From assembly GCF_030867145.1 (NCBI RefSeq), contig NC_134420.1:7491823-7555822 (forward strand): 64,000 bases of DNA, read 5' to 3'. The stretch is from Opisthocomus hoazin (lineage: Eukaryota > Chordata > Aves > Opisthocomiformes > Opisthocomidae). A model generated the notes under the pieces. The model saw only the letters and a program-made list of their open reading frames with translations, made no database searches and was not told the DNA's origin. Of the stretch, positions 62,110 to 64,000 are shown in pieces. A program made the position numbers and the translations under genes. The number at the start of each line of letters is the position of its first letter. Within the stretch, counting starts at the first letter, position 1.

Positions 62110-64000
62110 CTAAGCTAGGGTTGGACTAAACCCCAGAAGAGCATCCAAGTTCAGTAAGGTGGCTCTTGTTCTGGTGTGAGTGAGAAAATTTGAATACAAT
62201 TAAGATACATATTTAGGATTTAGGACTGAAGAGCAGGTGGACTTTGCTGTATGATGGGTAACACATTTCTGGCTTTGTAAAGAGACTTTCCCCCCCCGAG
62301 TGTTTTTGGCCAGAAAAGATTTGTAAATACCATTTCTCAGAGGTCTGCCTGTAACAAAACAGATCCAGACTGCTAACGTAACATTAAAGTGAATTTACTG
62401 TCAAACTGTTTAGGCTTACAAAAACACATCCACCATTTAGGGTCCCCAGCAGATTCTCCATCTCCCCATAATGAGGTCCTCTCATACAGAAAGGAATGTG
62501 CGTTTCAAAGACATTGACGGTGGTTTTAGTAATATCACAGAAGTTTAACGAGCTCTGGAAGTGTTCTGTTGCGCATTACCGCACTTTTAAAACTCAGAGA
62601 AAGGCATTTAAAGTGCGTATGTAACATTTCCTCTTTAAATATATGAATAATAAAAAATTAACATTATCTTTGTGTAGACTTGCACGGGGCCAGGTCCCCT
62701 GCTGATGCAGATGCACGCAACCCTGCTGTCTCAAAGTCTCTGGCTGACTGGGAACTTAGAGCTGCAGTAGCAATATGGGCAGGGTTTGGTTCCCACAGTC
62801 CCAGGAGCTTTGCTGTTCATGGCAACAGCAGCGGGGCTGCACCACTGAGCAGGTAACCAGTAGCTATGCTACCTCTTTGCGTGGACGGTGCGGTATACAC
62901 CATCAATATATTTGCTCCACGTCAGTAAGGATTTTCAGACCTTACGTTCTGTATGTTGAAGAATAATAGTGATTGTTTCCCAAAATGGAGCTTTCAGCTA
63001 GACTTTCCCCGTCAGAGGTGCCAACCCGATAGTGCTAGAGATAGATTAATTTTGTTTTGTTAAAATATCTGATCTTGTCATCGTTATGAAGCCAGTGAGT
63101 TTGACTAATATTAAATAGATTACGTTAGTGGTATCTAACTGGTACAGCCTGTACAGATGTAATATAATCTCCTTCCATACTATTTTATCACATTACTCTG
63201 GTTTCTAATCTTGCAAATATCCTCAAGAGGAATTACTCACATGCATAAAATAACCTCATATTCTTTAATGTTTGCAGGCTTGGGCCCCAGGTTACAATAG
63301 CATTTATATTAAAATTGTTTCTCAGTGTAAAAGGCTGATAATTATTCCAGATTCTGCATTTAAGATTGTATTTTGAAGGGCCAAATACGTCTTATTTGTC
63401 TGATTTTATCTTTTCCTGTTTGCTTCTGATCTGTTTTGTAGTTACACATATGGGGAGCATGATGCACATGGGAAAATAGTTGGTAGTTTGATGATAACAG
63501 TGTTCTCTGTGCTCAAGGAATAAAGGATTACAACTGATTTGACATTTTAAACTTTTTTTTGCTAAAAAATGGAAGAAGCAATTCAATCTGTAATACGATT
63601 TGTCAAGCTATATTTTAGTGATCAGTACAGAAAGATATTTGAAACACATTTATTTGTTTGCATTTGTGCATTTTAGAAACATGGGGTTTTAGTTTTCTTA
63701 AAGTGAGCTTCCTTGTGCTTTACATTTCAGCCGAAGGACTGAAATTAAATTAGTGTAGGAAGCCAGTAAAAGGGGTTTATGAGTACCTGCAACTGCTACT
63801 TATTTTCAGCCTATGACAAAGTGAATTTGCATGGCAGCTTGTAAATTCATGAAATTTAGAACTGGAAGTAATACCAAAAGCAAATAAATAATGGAAGAAC
63901 CTAAGTCCAGCTGCAAGACAGTGAGATTTGGCAACTTAGGCACTTCTAAAACATTTTAATAGGGGTTTATGCACCTCTGAATGTAAATACCTTAACCAGA
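62110..64000. other. Intergenic region, nothing recognised
   Basis: AT-rich sequence to the right edge of the window. BDNF is expected further right from vertebrate gene order, but none of its coding exon is seen here. Confidence 0.55.

Noticed and set aside
1..64000. CRISPR arrays, operons, prophage or bacterial defence systems
   Set aside because: No regularly spaced short repeats, compact gene clusters or bacterial gene signatures. Splice sites, CpG islands and CR1 elements show this is a bird-type nuclear genome.

Overview
The window is vertebrate nuclear DNA, almost certainly from a bird. It has large introns, two CpG-island promoters in an otherwise AT-rich background, and several 5'-truncated CR1 LINEs. 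The CR1 copies end in the ATTCTRTG octamer repeat typical of avian CR1. No bacterial, plasmid or phage features are visible. The species cannot be named from the sequence alone.

Two protein-coding genes can be read with confidence, both on the minus strand. (1) LGR4 (R-spondin receptor, leucine-rich-repeat GPCR): only coding exon 1 is seen, 29276 down to 29092, inside a CpG island of about 28.45-30.13 kb. Its first intron appears to fill positions 1-29091; I found no second exon. (2) LIN7C (L27-PDZ scaffold): complete, five coding exons between 55250 and 45554. They join in phase to 197 codons, the length known for the family. Its CpG island spans about 54.6-55.4 kb and its 3' UTR probably runs to about 42.1 kb. 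The order LGR4-LIN7C in this orientation matches the vertebrate block CCDC34-LGR4-LIN7C-BDNF, so BDNF would be expected beyond the right edge.

Layout: 1-29091 LGR4 intron 1, with CR1 copies at 10.3 and 17.2 kb, homopolymer runs, two CpG-dense patches and a 200-bp-period duplicated segment at 28.06-28.45 kb. 29.09-30.13 kb holds LGR4 exon 1 and promoter. 30.15-34.08 kb is intergenic with three CR1 copies. 34.08-42.1 kb is intergenic with nothing recognisable. 42.1-45.55 kb is the probable LIN7C 3' UTR with an old antisense CR1. 45.55-55.25 kb is LIN7C. 55.4-64 kb is intergenic, with one young CR1 that keeps an open ORF2 tail and one orphan 122-codon ORF near 61.7-62.1 kb.

The two genes are not known to form one pathway. 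LGR4 acts in Wnt potentiation at the plasma membrane; LIN7C acts in polarised protein sorting and synaptic or junctional scaffolding. I found no convincing novel multi-gene system. The points most worth checking are the duplicated segment next to LGR4 exon 1, the AT tract just upstream of the LGR4 start codon, the near-identical CR1 copies flanking LIN7C, and the orphan ORF.
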